Assembly (NCBI GenBank): GCA_003254925.1
Contig: QANZ01013303.1
Coordinates: 120,514-184,513, forward strand
Source of the DNA: Chamaecrista fasciculata
Taxonomy: Eukaryota; Streptophyta; Magnoliopsida; Fabales; Fabaceae
Direction: 5' to 3'
DNA length: 64,000 nucleotides
Shown here piece after piece: positions 48,046 to 60,500 of this stretch (positions are counted from its first letter, which is position 1; every line of letters begins with the position of its first letter). The notes beneath the pieces are model-generated. The model saw nothing but the letters and a program-made list of their open reading frames with translations, was not told the origin of the DNA and searched no databases. Both the position numbers and the translations under genes were made by a program.

Positions 48046-50325
48046 TGTAACATCCAAAAACACATATATATATATATATACATAAATATGTAATAATAAT
48101 AATAATCAAGTAAATAAAATAACACTAGTGTGAAGGATATTGAAAACCGTGATCTAGAAAGATATATATAATATAGAAGATATAATATATATAAAATATA
48201 TATAGGCATGTGTGTGGAAAGATAAATTTATTTTGTAAAAAAAAAAAAAGTAAGTAAAGGGATGTGAGTCCTGGTGCCAGATGAAGTATAAAGGCATGAG
48301 TTTTATATATTAATGTGGATTGTAGTTAGCTAATTTTCTCAAAGTGGGCCCAAGCTAGTTACTTACAGATAAGATATTAAGTGAAACTCCTCTACTTGTT
48401 GGGTAAGAAATGTAAAGCAAGGCATGGGTTGGTCCACGTGTCCTTTGGGATAGGTCATTTTCTCTATAAAAAGGCAGTAACAGAAGTGGTAAGGAGGAGT
48501 GAAAAGATAAAGAAAGAGACGCTGCAGAGTGGAAGACAGTAGAAAAAAAATATAGAGTTCTGAGTCAGATTCCAAAAGAAGTAAGACGGAATCCTCTTCA
48601 CTATTTTTTTTCAAGAAAGGGGGAGTCTTTATTTAAAGCTTTTATCTGTATCAACCTAGTATAGTTTCTTCTCTCTTTATTATTTGGTTTGGTTCAGTCA
48701 GATAGCTTTATTGTTCTGCCTAGATTATTTATTTAGTTGCTGGTAGGACATCTGTGTGCTCTAGTCTGCGCTTGTTCTTATTCCGTCTAATATGCTTGAA
48801 AAGGAAAATAGTACTTTTGCTCATTATATTTTATTTTCTTATATTTTGGTCCTTCTTTAGGAAAACAAAGAAAAGAAACACTACCACTTTTCTTTCTGCA
48901 AATAAGAGATATGGCAAAAACACAACTTTTGACCCTATAAATTATTGCTTTGTTTCAATATAGTTACTAACAGATCTGTTTTTTTTTTTTACACTGACAC
49001 AAGGCTAAGTAGATATGTATATACGTATGCGTTATATGTTGGTTCCAAAGTTTCATGAAAACACATGTACAAATTGTTCTTGTCAAAGGGAGATATTAAT
49101 TTGTTTCTATTAAAATACTTGATATAAAAAAAAAAGAGGGTAGGTAAGAGGGTAGGTAACTAGCTATCTCTATTTTATCTCTTTAGCCTACATCTCTTCT
49201 TCTCTGCAAGTACATGGCTAGTTACACGTTTCTATGCATTTAAAATTATTTATAATATATCTTTGCATTCACTTTATATATATATATATATATACACGCA
49301 TGGGTGTGTGTTTTCATATGTTATTTTAGTTTACTAGACAATTCTAGCTATCTGTCAGAACACAAGTATTTATGATTCACATATGTATACAAGGACACAT
49401 TAAAGAGACTGGAAACAGAAAAAAAAAATATAGACTGAAAATGTTGTATGGTCTCCGTTTTGGATCCAGCTGGGGGATGCCCTAGTATACGGACGGTGAG
49501 TGAGAAAAGCCACCGAGGTGAGTGAGGAAAGCCACCACCATATATAAGTCAAAAATTGTATATCCTTAATTATACTTTTTTTTTATTATTTCTGTGAACT
49601 GCCTAAGTTGATACAGCTGGATATATTATGAATTTTATTTAACCCTTTCTTACTTACTGGGAATTTGTAATTCTCATTATCTCTTTCATCATGTATCCAG
49701 ATGCCGGTCTGTAGGTGGATACTGGACGTATATACAATGTGGGTAGATGTTCCGATTATAGGGACTTTTCCGGTTATAACTGGGATCGGATTAACCTTTA
49801 CTTACTATCCTGAAAATATTAATAATCCTACAGTCCAGGAGGTTCCTATCAATATTATGCCAGGCATTCCTGTTCCCGGTGGACCTGTTCCGGTGACCCC
49901 TGAGGGATCTCCAAACGGATTCAATGTTGGAAATGGGCCCGATGTTGAAAATGGGTTCTAAATAAAAAAAAATATATAAGATATGTGAATATGTAAATAA
50001 TATATGGATGCAGTAAGGAATCCTAGTTAACGTTGTTATGTTCCTTTTGATTGTAATATAGGACAGTCTGTATAAAAGTGAAACTAGGATTAAATATATG
50101 TATCTATGCATATGCTAGTGAACCCTTAAGGCTTTTGAATGTAGGAACAGTTTCTCTGTAAAAAAATATATCAGTATGGTTTGATTATATATGAAATATG
50201 GTTTGATGTATATATGATGATATGTGCGTACGTGTGCTACTTATATATATATATATTAAGAAAAAAAAACACAAATATCACCTATTAGAAATAAAGATAA
50301 TAATAAAGAAATTTAGGATATTACA
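48046..50325 (+). repeat. 5' LTR of the gypsy element, 2280 bp
   Basis: TGTAACATCC at left and GGATATTACA at right are inverted. A G-box (CACGTG, 48435-48440) and a TATA box (TATAAAAAG, 48465-48473) sit at the expected promoter position. An 86-codon ORF at 49701-49961 lies within it. Confidence 0.8.
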
Positions 50326-50328
50326 GTT

Positions 50329-50340
50329 TGGTATCAGAGC
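50329..50340 (+). promoter_or_regulatory. tRNA-iMet-type primer-binding site
   Basis: TGGTATCAGAGC, four bases after the LTR end, is the standard complement of the initiator-Met tRNA 3' end used by many plant LTR retrotransposons. Confidence 0.9.
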
Positions 50341-50492
50341 ACGATAGTCCTAATGAAATTTGTGGGTATGGGTAATCAGGTGTCATGGGTACAATTGTAC
50401 CTATATTGGATTGTTTGATGTTATATTTTGTTATCATAATTATTTATTGAGCATGATCACCTCAATAACTATTTTGTGAATGTAGCAACAAC

Positions 50493-53476
50493 ATGACATC
50501 AGGCAGCCCGGTAAATAGCGTGAGTGGGAGTCTAGAGGGTATGATGCAGACTCTACAGGGAATGGCTGATGCCATCAGGGATCAAGCATCCGCTACCAAC
50601 AAGGTGCTGCAACATTTTCAGGAAAATGGAGCCAGTATCAATAGGCAGTCAGATACTGAGCCTGAAAAGTCCTTAGGTAACCATGTGTATCCCGGATGGT
50701 CAGATTTTCAGAAAGCAAAACCACAATCTTTTCGGGGGAGTCCAAATCCATCAGTAGCTGAAGAGTGGGTCAGGGAGATAGAGAAAATTTTTGAACTTTT
50801 AAAAGTTTCAGAAGAACAAAAAGTAATTTTTGCCACTTATAAGTTAGTGGGGGAAGCGGAGTATTGGTGGAATAATGCAAAAAGATTACTAGAAACCCAA
50901 AATTCACCAATCACCTGGGAGATATTTAAAAATGTATTCTTAGATAAGTATTTTCCTGACTGTGTGAAAAATGAAAAGGAGATAGAATTTTTACAACTCA
51001 AACAAGGAAATATGACTATTAGTCAATATGATGCCAAATTTGAAGAGTTGTCGAAATTTTCTTCTTACCTTAAGTACAACTATGACGAAAATTGGAAGGC
51101 TAGACAGTGGGAGTCGGGTTTGAAACCAGAAATCAAGAATTCTGTTGCAACCTTTGAAATTAGGAATTATGCATCCCTAGTCAATAAATGTCGGATTATA
51201 GAGAAAAATTTATTAGAATTAGTGAGAGAAAAACAGAAACATAATTCATGGAAAAGAAAGAGGGAGGATAATGGGCAAAGACAAGGTTATAAGACTCAAA
51301 ATCAAAAAGTCTTTGCTAACAATCCACTGGTACTTATATGTAACAAGTGTGGAAAGAATCACGGAGATAGGCCATGCTACTTCGGACAAAATGTATGTTA
51401 TCAGTGTGGAAAACCTGGACATCTTTTTCGAGATTGTCTAAAGGGCAAGGAGAAGAAACCAGAACAACGACCACAAACTAAAGGAAGAGTTTTTACCTTA
51501 AATGGTCAAGAAGTGGATCAGTCCCCTAATTTGATTCAAGGTATATGTTATATTAAAAATATTCCCTTAGTTGTACTGTTTGATTCTAGCGCTACCCATT
51601 CTTTCATCTCCAATGATTCTGTAACACGTCTAGAATTATGTATGTCTGAACTACCCTTTAAATTATATGTAGTCACTCCTACAGGAAAGTCAATCTTAAC
51701 ATCTTACGCTTGCCTAGATTGTCCAATTAGAGTTCAGAATTAAGTGTCTACTGTCCATTTAGTAAAGCTACCTTTGAAGGGAATAGATGTTATCTTAGGG
51801 ATGGATTGGTTATCCTCAAATCACGTTACCTTGAACTGTCAAGAGAAAAAAAGTCTTTCTTTTCAAAACCTGAGTCCAGGAAAAGCGACATCTCTTAACA
51901 CTACCCAGGTAAGGGAAAGTTTTACAGAAAAACATGGCTATTTGAATGTTATTATGTCAGAGGAGAGTAAGATGGTAGCCACTATTCCTGTAGTTAAAGA
52001 ATATATTGAGGTTTTTCCCCCGGATATCACAAGTCTACCACCAGAGAGAGAAATAGAATTTTCAATTGACTTAGTTCCTGGAACTGGTCCTATCTCTACA
52101 GCACCCTACAGAATGTCTCCTTTAGAATTAAGTGAACTTAAGAAACAACTAGAAGAATTATTAACAAAGGGATTTATTAGACCTAGTGTGTCACCTTGGG
52201 GAGCACCTGTACTGTTTGTGAAAAAGAAAGATGGTAGTATGAGATTATGTATCGACTATAGACAATTAAATAAGGTAACCATAAAGAATAAGTATCCTTT
52301 ACCCAGGATTGATGATTTATTAGATCAATTACGGGGAGCTGCAATTTTCTCTAAAATAGATCTAAGGTCAGGATATCACCAAATAAGGATAAAAACTGAG
52401 GACATTCCAAAAACTGCCTTTCGAACTAGGTATGGACATTATGAGTATTTAGTAATGCCTTTTGGTCTAACTAATGCCCCGGCTATTTTTATGGACTATA
52501 TGAACCGAATCTTTAAACCCTATCTAGATCAATTTGTAGTGGTTTTTATAGATGATATCCTTATTTATTCTAGGACTAGAGAAGAACACGAACAACATCT
52601 CAGGATAGTATTACAGATTTTATAAGAAAAGAAGTTGTTTGCAAAATTTGAAAAATGTGAATTTTGGTTAGAAGAAGTGAAATTTTTAGGCCATGTAATA
52701 ACCCGAGAGGGTGTTAGTGTTGATCCTAGTAAGATTGAAGCTGTGTTAAAATGGGAAAGACCTAAGACAGTCACTGAGATTCGAAGTTTTCTAGGCCTAG
52801 CAGGATATTATAGACAATTTATTAAAGGTTTTTCTCAAATAGCTCACCCTTTAACAAGACTAACTAGAAAAGGGAATCCTTTTACCTTGACAGAGGAATG
52901 TGAAAAAAGTTTTGAAGAATTAAAAGGGAAGTTAACTTCTGCACCTGTTCTTACTATTCCAAATCCCACAGAAAAATTTGAAGTTTATAGTGATGCCTCT
53001 AAAAAGGGGTTAGGTTGTGTATTAATGCAAAATAGGAGAGTTGTAGCATATGCTTCTAGACAACTTCGACCCATGAAGAACATTATCCCACCCATGATTT
53101 AGAATTAGCAGCAGTGGTATTTGCCTTAAAAATCTGGAGACATTACTTATATGGGGCAAATTTCGAAGTTTACAGTGACCATAAAAGTCTTAAGTATCTT
53201 TTTGATCAAAAAGAACTCAATATGAGACAAAGAAGATGGATGGAATTCTTGAAAGATTATGAGTTTAAATTAAAGTATCACCCTGGAAAAGCCAACGTAG
53301 TAGCTGATGCTCTTAGCAGAAAGACCTTACATGTGGCTCATATGATGATTCATGAATTAAAATTAGTTGAAGATTTTAGGAACCTGAATCTAGTAACAAC
53401 TATATACCCCCATAGTATGTACCTGAGACACTTGAGAATAGAGAGTGAATTAAAATCTCAAATTATAGATCCTTAA
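50493..53476 (+). pseudogene. gag-pol of the Tekay-like gypsy element, disabled
   Basis: Frame 1 (50493-51743) holds a retrotransposon gag domain (AEYWWNNAKR), a zinc knuckle CYQCGKPGHLFRDC (from about 51399) and the protease start, in which the active-site DSG reads DSSATHSF. A TAA at 51741-51743 stops it. The same frame resumes at 51744 with GMDWLSSN and the RT ([22 protein letters not shown]) until a TAA at 52623-52625, then continues from 52635 ([13 protein letters not shown], RNase [14 protein letters not shown]). A frameshift near 53080-53100 separates the rest ([29 protein letters not shown]) up to 53476. Integrase is absent. Confidence 0.9.
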
Positions 53477-54013
53477 TTAAAAAAATAAAACTTTTAGGGA
53501 ATGTGAACTAATTTTTTCTTTTATTTATCAGAAAAATTGGATGGAGAGTGGACACGAACTAATGGTGAAACTTTTTAGAAATTTGAGGGACCAAAATGAA
53601 ACTTTGAGCAAATTTGAGAGACCAAAATAGGACTTTGGCCTAAATTTTTTATGAAATTACTACTATACCCTCACTAATTTGCCCTAAATTTAACATAAGG
53701 GTGTTATTTGCACGTAATTGAAAACTCAGGGGTCCTATTTGCACAAATTCAAAACTCAGGGGTGTTATGTGCACCCAACCTAAAACTCAGGGGGTGTATG
53801 TGCATTTTGGCCTTATTTTAATTAATTGAATATAAAAATAAATTTTTAAAAATCTACTGTCTGCCTCGGACCATGACGAGTCAAGTATAAAATTTAAGTG
53901 ATTTACCCTACAATGTGGAGGGAATGGATCTTCTCCATTTCTCTCTATTTAGTAACATTTGGATTATCCCTAGCATCTAATAACTTCAAATAAAGCCACA
54001 TTACGTTTTTAAA
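53477..54013. other. TIR-element debris and spacer, no gene seen
   Basis: Around 53570-53820 the sequence has GGGACCAAAATGAAACTTTG and repeated AAAACTCAGGGG blocks typical of degenerate MITEs. No intact ends found. Confidence 0.4.
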
Positions 54014-54828
54014 GATAAAAGTATCGTTGATACTCCCGACGCATGAGGTCATTTTCAATTATACTCCCAACATTATACATTTGAGTCAATTATACTTCAA
54101 CCCAACATTTTTTTTGTCTTAAAGTCCTTAAGTTTCTATTATTTAGAAATCCTCAATTCTCTCAAGATTTTTCTTTCACATGAGTCCCTAACTAATTACA
54201 GAAATCCAGAATGTTTGTCATCTTTAACGAATTGGTCCCTACAATTGAGAAACCCGAAAAATCTCTCCCCTCTGTTTTTCACAATTTCGGCAACCACACA
54301 CAAACTCGCTAGTGAGCCTCGAATACAGAGAAATCGAGCAGAAATACCAATAGCTCTAGCTCCCGGCGTTAACACACAATCTCTAGTGGCGGTGCCATCG
54401 TGATCGTCGAAATTGAGAAGTTATGTTACTTCAAAACCCATTTGGAAAGAGAGACAAAATAGAGAAGATTGATGACAAAGTCGATTGTAAGGGAGGGAAA
54501 AAGGATGAGAACGATGTAATTTAGGGGAGACCAGGAAGTCGAGGGCAACGACGAGAAGGACCATGTTGACAGAAACGAGAATAGAGTGGACGGAGACGAT
54601 GAAGTGTGGTGGTGATGTTTTACGGTAAGAGAAAGAGGGTTGTTAATGGCTTCTAAGGACTTGTTTGTTAAATATGACAAACATTCTGGATTGTTATGTA
54701 ACTAGTTAGGGGTTGAGGTATAATTGACTCAAATGTAAAACGTTGAAGGTATAATTGACAAAAAAAAAATGTTAGGGGTATAACTGAAAATGACCCTATA
54801 CGTTAAGGTTACCAACAATACTTTTGCC
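54014..54828. mobile_element. TIR element copy 2 (815 bp), same family as 5664-6383
   Basis: Same order as copy 1: GATAAAAGTATCGTTG start, TCACATGAGTCCCTAACTAA, TCCAGAATGTTTGTC, GA/CGA-rich centre and an inverted right end to CAATACTTTTGCCC. The minus-strand ORF at 54426-54680 shares its N-terminal part (TNKSLEAINNPLSLT) with the ORF in copy 1. MULE-like by structure; no protein known. Confidence 0.7.
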
Positions 54829-54929
54829 CTTTTTTTTTTTTAAAAAAATAAAACGCAGTGTTTTCTTATCATATTTATCATCTTCTCTGTAAAGACATAA
54901 TACCCAAAGCTTTTCTCCATTCAATGACA

Positions 54930-55470
54930 CAAGATTTCTGATAATAGGCCCAATAATTAAGTGGCCCAAATGACGAAGTTACCTTAGGCCCAATACATAA
55001 TTGGCCTTCAAGAGCCTCAGTGAGGTAAGGACACCCAAAGGGCGCGAGACCGCCCAGGAAGGCAAGGAGGGAGGACGCCTTAGAAGTAGAGCATCATAGA
55101 CAGTGGAGAAGCACTTCTGAATCAATCAGGAATCAATCAAGGATCAATTCATAATTAGTCTGGATTCAATATGAATCAGGGTAATCACCCAAAAGATCCT
55201 GCTCCTGAGATTGCGCCTTGATTGTTCATCATCATCAAGACGCCAAGCATTGAAAGAGAAATAACGTGGGAGCCAATGATCACAATCAGATCAGAGCATT
55301 AATAGCAAGATCACGCCAAGATTGCTCTCCACTAGTATAAAAATGTTAGACATTTTCACTTAATATTCTTGAGCAACCCAGTTTATTGACTTTAGCATTG
55401 GAGGTGAATCGTAGGGTCACCCCTGTTATTCATTGACTTACAGGTAACCTTCAGCGAATTGGAAGCTAGC
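54930..55470 (+). mobile_element. LTR remnant, possible Ty3/gypsy
   Basis: Starts at about TTCTGATAATAGGCCC, has a TATA-like CTAGTATAAAAATG at 55331-55344 and, further on, TTTATTGACTTTAGCATTGGAGG, a wording common in plant gypsy LTRs. No termini, target duplication or coding region. Confidence 0.4.
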
Positions 55471-56164
55471 TGCAATATATTGACAATGGAATTATTAATT
55501 TATATGACCATAATATTTGTATGTTCTACTTCTAAACTTTTTGTATTTCTAATAATAAAAAATACCCAAATGTTGAGAAACTATCATTGCTTTCTCCTTT
55601 ATCTAATGCCTTCCCTTCAATGTCTTTTTGAAGATTGAAAACTTCTGCACAGTGCGAATGACATATAGAAAATTTGTGGAGCGATTCTGATTTTGTATTT
55701 TAAAACTAACATTAGCTTATATACATGACATGAGTGTGCAGTTAGTCAATAATGTTTTAGATCTTAACAGAAACAGAGCATGCTTTGAAATTAATTAATT
55801 CAAATATGAGAAAAGGGGTATGGCACTTTGGATCATGTACATCTGAATGAGAATGAATGAGAAATTAATTAATTATTAATTAATTCAAATATGTGAATGA
55901 GGCTTGACTCTAAGTGGTTGGCCTGCAAGTCAGGATAAGATATTTCTTAAAAAAAAAAAATTGCATTTTGTCACGCGACACCATTGAAGAAATCAAGAAA
56001 GCCATTAGGCTATAAACTCGCACTCCGTAGCACGAGTACCATATTTAATTTGTATTGTTAATCTATACAACCTTAAAACTAATCCTTGACTCATGTGAAC
56101 GAGCATTGATTAAATAAGAACTAAGAACTTCACTAGCAATCTAGGTCTTCCTAGCATTTCATCA
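55471..56164. other. AT-rich intergenic DNA, no gene seen
   Basis: TTAATTAATTAATTATTAATTAATT palindromic run at 55862-55888. No gene found. Confidence 0.4.
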
Positions 56165-56174
56165 TTTTATGTAA

Positions 56175-56956
56175 GGTCAAAATTTTGTTTTGTCCCTAAC
56201 ATTTTTCTATTAAGTTTTAATCCTTAATGTTTTTCAAAAGTTTTGTTTTAGTTTCTAACAACTAAATATGAATATGGTCATCTCGTTTCAAGTTAGAATC
56301 CAGCAAAATTAGAGCTGTTGATTACACTTGACGAATTCTTTATTTGTGTAATTGAGACTGTCGACAAACGAGGTCAAACCAAGTATAAAATTGGGTTAAA
56401 ATTGGGTTGCTTATTTCATTAAGTTGTCTTTATCTCTTTTGTTTTTAACTTCGAATATGACGAAATCGGAGCTACTAGTAATTATTGAAGAGTTCTTTCT
56501 CTATCAAATTGAGACAGTTGACAACTGAAATCAAATAGTACTTGAAAAGTTGTTAATGATATTTTGACCAAACTCACATTCAGAATACTATTTGACTTTG
56601 TTTATCAACGACTCTAATTGGATAGAGAAAGAACTCGTCAAAAGTAATTCATATAGTTGATTTTATCACATTCCTACTTGAAATGAGAGAGATATGACCA
56701 ACTCGATGAAACTAGCGATCCAAGTTTTGGTGCAATTTCAAACGATTTGACCTTATTTGCTGACCATCCCAATTGGATAATTGGGTAAGTAAAGAAAGAG
56801 CTCATCAAGAGATACTCGTAGCTCTAATTTTATTGAATTCGAATTTGAAACAAGAGAGATGTGACCAACTTTGAAAATTAACTGAACTTTAAAAAAGAAT
56901 TAAGGGTCAAAACAAGATATAAAATAAACATTAGGGACTAAAATAAAATTTCGATC
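56175..56956. mobile_element. MULE-type TIR element, 782 bp, TSD TTTTATGTAA
   Basis: GGTCAAAATTTTGTTTTGTCCC at left and, inverted, GATCGAAATTTTATTTTAGTCCC at right. TTTTATGTAA flanks it exactly (56165-56174 and 56957-56966). The interior repeats GAAAGAGTTC/GACGAATTCTTT-like blocks seen in 6654-7138 and 25445-25907. No coding region. Confidence 0.8.
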
Positions 56957-56966
56957 TTTTATGTAA

Positions 56967-57599
56967 ATACACAGTTTTGACCGAAATCAAATATAAACAT
57001 TAAACACACAGCTAGCTCCCAAGTTGTCCACCTCATATTGCAATTTTCAAAGCAATCACCTGATTCAGAACTCAGAAGCTTCAAATTGAAGCATTCTCAC
57101 TCGGGAATTGCTCTGATTCTTCCTTTCCTCTCAATTCATTTTTCCTTTCTCCAGAGAGAGTCCATTCGATTTCTTAGTTTCTTTTTATTTCTTGCAACCA
57201 GTTTAGAAGACATAATCTTAATTACTTGCCGCCACAGTACTTACTTCAACACTGTTTATAATTTTATTAACTGATTTGCTTTATGCTGTATGCTTCACTA
57301 TTTAATTAGTATTTAGATTTAGATATCAATCGGATCTCTCATCTATCTTTGTTCTTAAGTAGAATAATAACTAACCCACTATCCAATTTTTCTCCTCAAG
57401 TGTTCTTTCTCAATTCTCAGTTCACACTGAATGCTTCGCTGAAAATCTCAGATCCTTCATCTTCCTTTCAATCTACTCAAAATCGGACGAATACAACAAT
57501 TCCGAGTGATTTCTACAAAAATAACCGATTATCTAACCCGAAGTGCTCTGAAATCTACAACCCTAGATGCTCGTTTGATCAGATCCAGTTCGTTTTCGA
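56967..57599 (+). promoter_or_regulatory. Promoter and 5' leader of the QUA3-like gene
   Basis: CT-rich DNA (TTCCTTTCTCC, CTTTTTATTTCTTGC) between the TIR element and the start codon. Short ORFs are present but do not look coding. No firm TATA box assigned. Confidence 0.4.
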
Positions 57600-60500
57600 A
57601 TGGGTCACTTGAATTTGCCAGCCTCCAAGCGAAACCCTCGCCAATGGCGGCTATTGGACCTGATATCGGCGTTCTTCTTCGGCCTCGTATTCCTCTTCTT
57701 CCTCCTTGTATTCACTCCGCTCGGCGACTCGCTTGCCGCTTCCGGCCGCCAGACTCTCCTTCTGTCCACCGCCGATCCACGGCAGCGCCACCGTCTCGTC
57801 GCCGTTATCGAAACCGGGCAGCAGCGAAGCATCGATGCGTGTCCCGCCGACGCTGTGGACCACATGCCATGTGAGGATCCGAGGTTGAACAGTCAGCTTA
57901 GTAGAGAAATGAATTTCTACAGAGAGAGGCATTGCCCGCCGCCGGAGGACACTCCTCTTTGCTTGATCCCTCCGCCGGACGGCTACAAGATACCTGTGCA
58001 GTGGCCGGAGAGCTTGCACAAGGTAGGCTCAAGTTGCAGATTTGGTCTCGTGTTGCTTTTTTTTTTTCGTAACTTTGGTTCATGTTACAGAATTGGTCCC
58101 TCTTTGTCCCATATCTGTAACTTTTTTTCAAAGATATGGGATCAATAATGCAACAAAAAATGTTATAGGACCAAATTGAGACCTGAGTAAAAGGTATTAG
58201 ACCAAAATTGCACTTTGACCATATATATATTGTAATAATCCTATATGATTATTTTTATTCATGTAAGTATTTCTGATTCAAAGGCTACATTTAAGTCAAC
58301 CATAATCTAAAACTAAGTTGCATGACAATTAAAATGAAACATAGATTACATTGTAATTTAGAAATGGCAGCGTGGCCGTATGGGTTGCCTAGTAGGAGAA
58401 AATAATGAAAGAAGTACTTCGTTTTTTTTTTTCGTTTTTACCCCTCTTTCTTACTTTTTTGGGTTTTCGTTTTTTTACGTTCTCCTGAAAAGTAGGTACT
58501 ATTGTTGTCATGTAATCCAGTCTTAAACTTAAACGTGTTGACTTGATCCTAATTATTATGAAATTGTTTTGTGAAAATATTAATGAATGTAGGGTTTAAC
58601 ATTTCAACAGGAGTGATGAAAACAAATTTCTTGTCTGAGACAGGACAATATACTTTTGATTGATGCTGAATATTACCCCTCTGAGTGGACATTATTGAAC
58701 AAGAACGCAGATGCATGCATCTTTGTTGTTCTTTCAACCACATTATAAACACAATTGGAAGAAAATAGCTTCCTTTTGGTTTTTACTTTTTAGTTTCAAA
58801 TGGAAGTTTCGGTTCAGATGCTTTTCTTCTTAAAGCTGTGGAAAAAAGATGTTTAACGACTTGATTATGCTGAGTTGTAATGATTTGAAGCTCCCCTGTT
58901 GATGTTGATGATCATAATACAATTCAGAGTGCCGCTTATGTTTCTGACCACCATTTGTTGATCCATCTATGATCTATCTAATTATTTTAGTACATTATGT
59001 ACAGATATGGCATAGCAACATGCCACACAACAAAATTGCAGACAGGAAAGGTCACCAAGGATGGATGAAACGTGAAGGTCCACACTTCATATTCCCTGGT
59101 GGTGGCACAATGTTTCCTGATGGAGCAGTGCAGTATGTTGAAAAACTTGGTCAATACATTCCAATAACTGGGGGGGTTCTGAGGACTGCTCTTGATATGG
59201 GGTGTGGGGTAAGAGCTATCTTCCTGTTATCCTTATAGACCTTTCTAGGAGTTATCCATTTAACATTTGTGTATAATTCATGATTTTTAGGTAGCCAGTT
59301 TTGGAGGATATCTTCTATCTCAAGATATTTTAACTATGTCCTTTGCTCCGAGAGATTCACATAAAGCACAAATTCAATTTGCTCTGGAAAGAGGAATACC
59401 AGCTTTTGTTGCCATGCTTGGCACTCGCAGACTCCCATTTCCAGCATTTGGTTTTGACTTAGTGCATTGTTCTCGGTGTTTGATCCCTTTTACAGCCTAC
59501 AGTAAGTTCTGCATTGTGCCTCATCATTTAGTATCTTGCAATCTTTTATACACTATCACTTCCCTAATGCAGAAAATCTGCCTTGCAGATGCAACTTATT
59601 TCATCGAAGTGGATAGGTTACTTCGCCCTGGTGGGTATTTGGTCATCTCTGGTCCCCCTGTACAGTGGCCTAAGCAAGATAGAGAATGGTCCGATCTCCA
59701 GGCTGTGGCTAGAGCCTTGTGCTATGAACTGATTGCTGTGGACGGCAACACTGTTATCTGGAAAAAGCCAGCAGGAGATTCATGTCTCCCTAACCAAAAT
59801 GAATTTGGTCTTGAGTTATGTGATGATTCAGATGACCCAAGTTACGCGTGGTAATTTCTATTGAACAAAAGCTAGTTTTTGTTTCCTCTTAGTATCTGTG
59901 TGCCATGTGTTTTGGATCTGGTTGACTTGATATAGTATTGGTTGGGTGAATTATATTATTGTAACATATTAATGCATTCTTCATTTTTATTACATAAGAT
60001 TAAAAAATAAAAACAATTTATTTTTTGTAGGTACTTCAAATTGAAGAAATGTGTCAGCAGGACATCTGCTATCAAAGGAGAATATGCTGTTGGAATGATT
60101 CCTAAGTGGTCACAGAGGCTAACTGCAACACCTCCTAGAGCCACACTCTTGAAAAATGGTGTTGGTGTGTTTGAGGCTGATACTAGGCGGTGGGTTAGGA
60201 GGGTTTCTTACTATAAGAATTCTCTAAACATAAAGTTGGGGACTCCGGCTACTCGAAATGTTATGGACATGAATGCATTCTTTGGGGGTTTTGCTGCTGC
60301 ACTAGTATCTGATCCTGTGTGGGTAATGAATGTTGTTCCAGCTCGCAAACCATCCACTCTTGATGTGATCTATGACAGAGGTCTTGTTGGAGTATATCAT
60401 GATTGGTGAGTACTTGCTAGATGGTTCCTGCCTTTTCTCTTAAAAGTACATTTCAATACATACTCATATGAATTCCAAACTCCTGGCATATAACTTGGTC

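Larger units (their letters stand above)
48046..53476 (+). mobile_element. Ty3/gypsy retrotransposon, Tekay/Del-like chromovirus, 3'-truncated
   Basis: 5' LTR, primer site, gag, protease, RT and RNase H are present in order; integrase, any chromodomain and the 3' LTR are missing after 53476. The RT and RNase H wording and the 2.3-kb LTR fit the Tekay/Del lineage. It is dead: an in-frame stop lies between protease and RT, another inside the RT, and a frameshift near the RNase H start. Confidence 0.85.

Noticed and set aside
57605..58131. Several antisense and alternative ORFs over the first QUA3 exon
   Set aside because: Exon 1 is GC-rich, which lengthens chance ORFs; the MGHLNLP frame is the conserved one.
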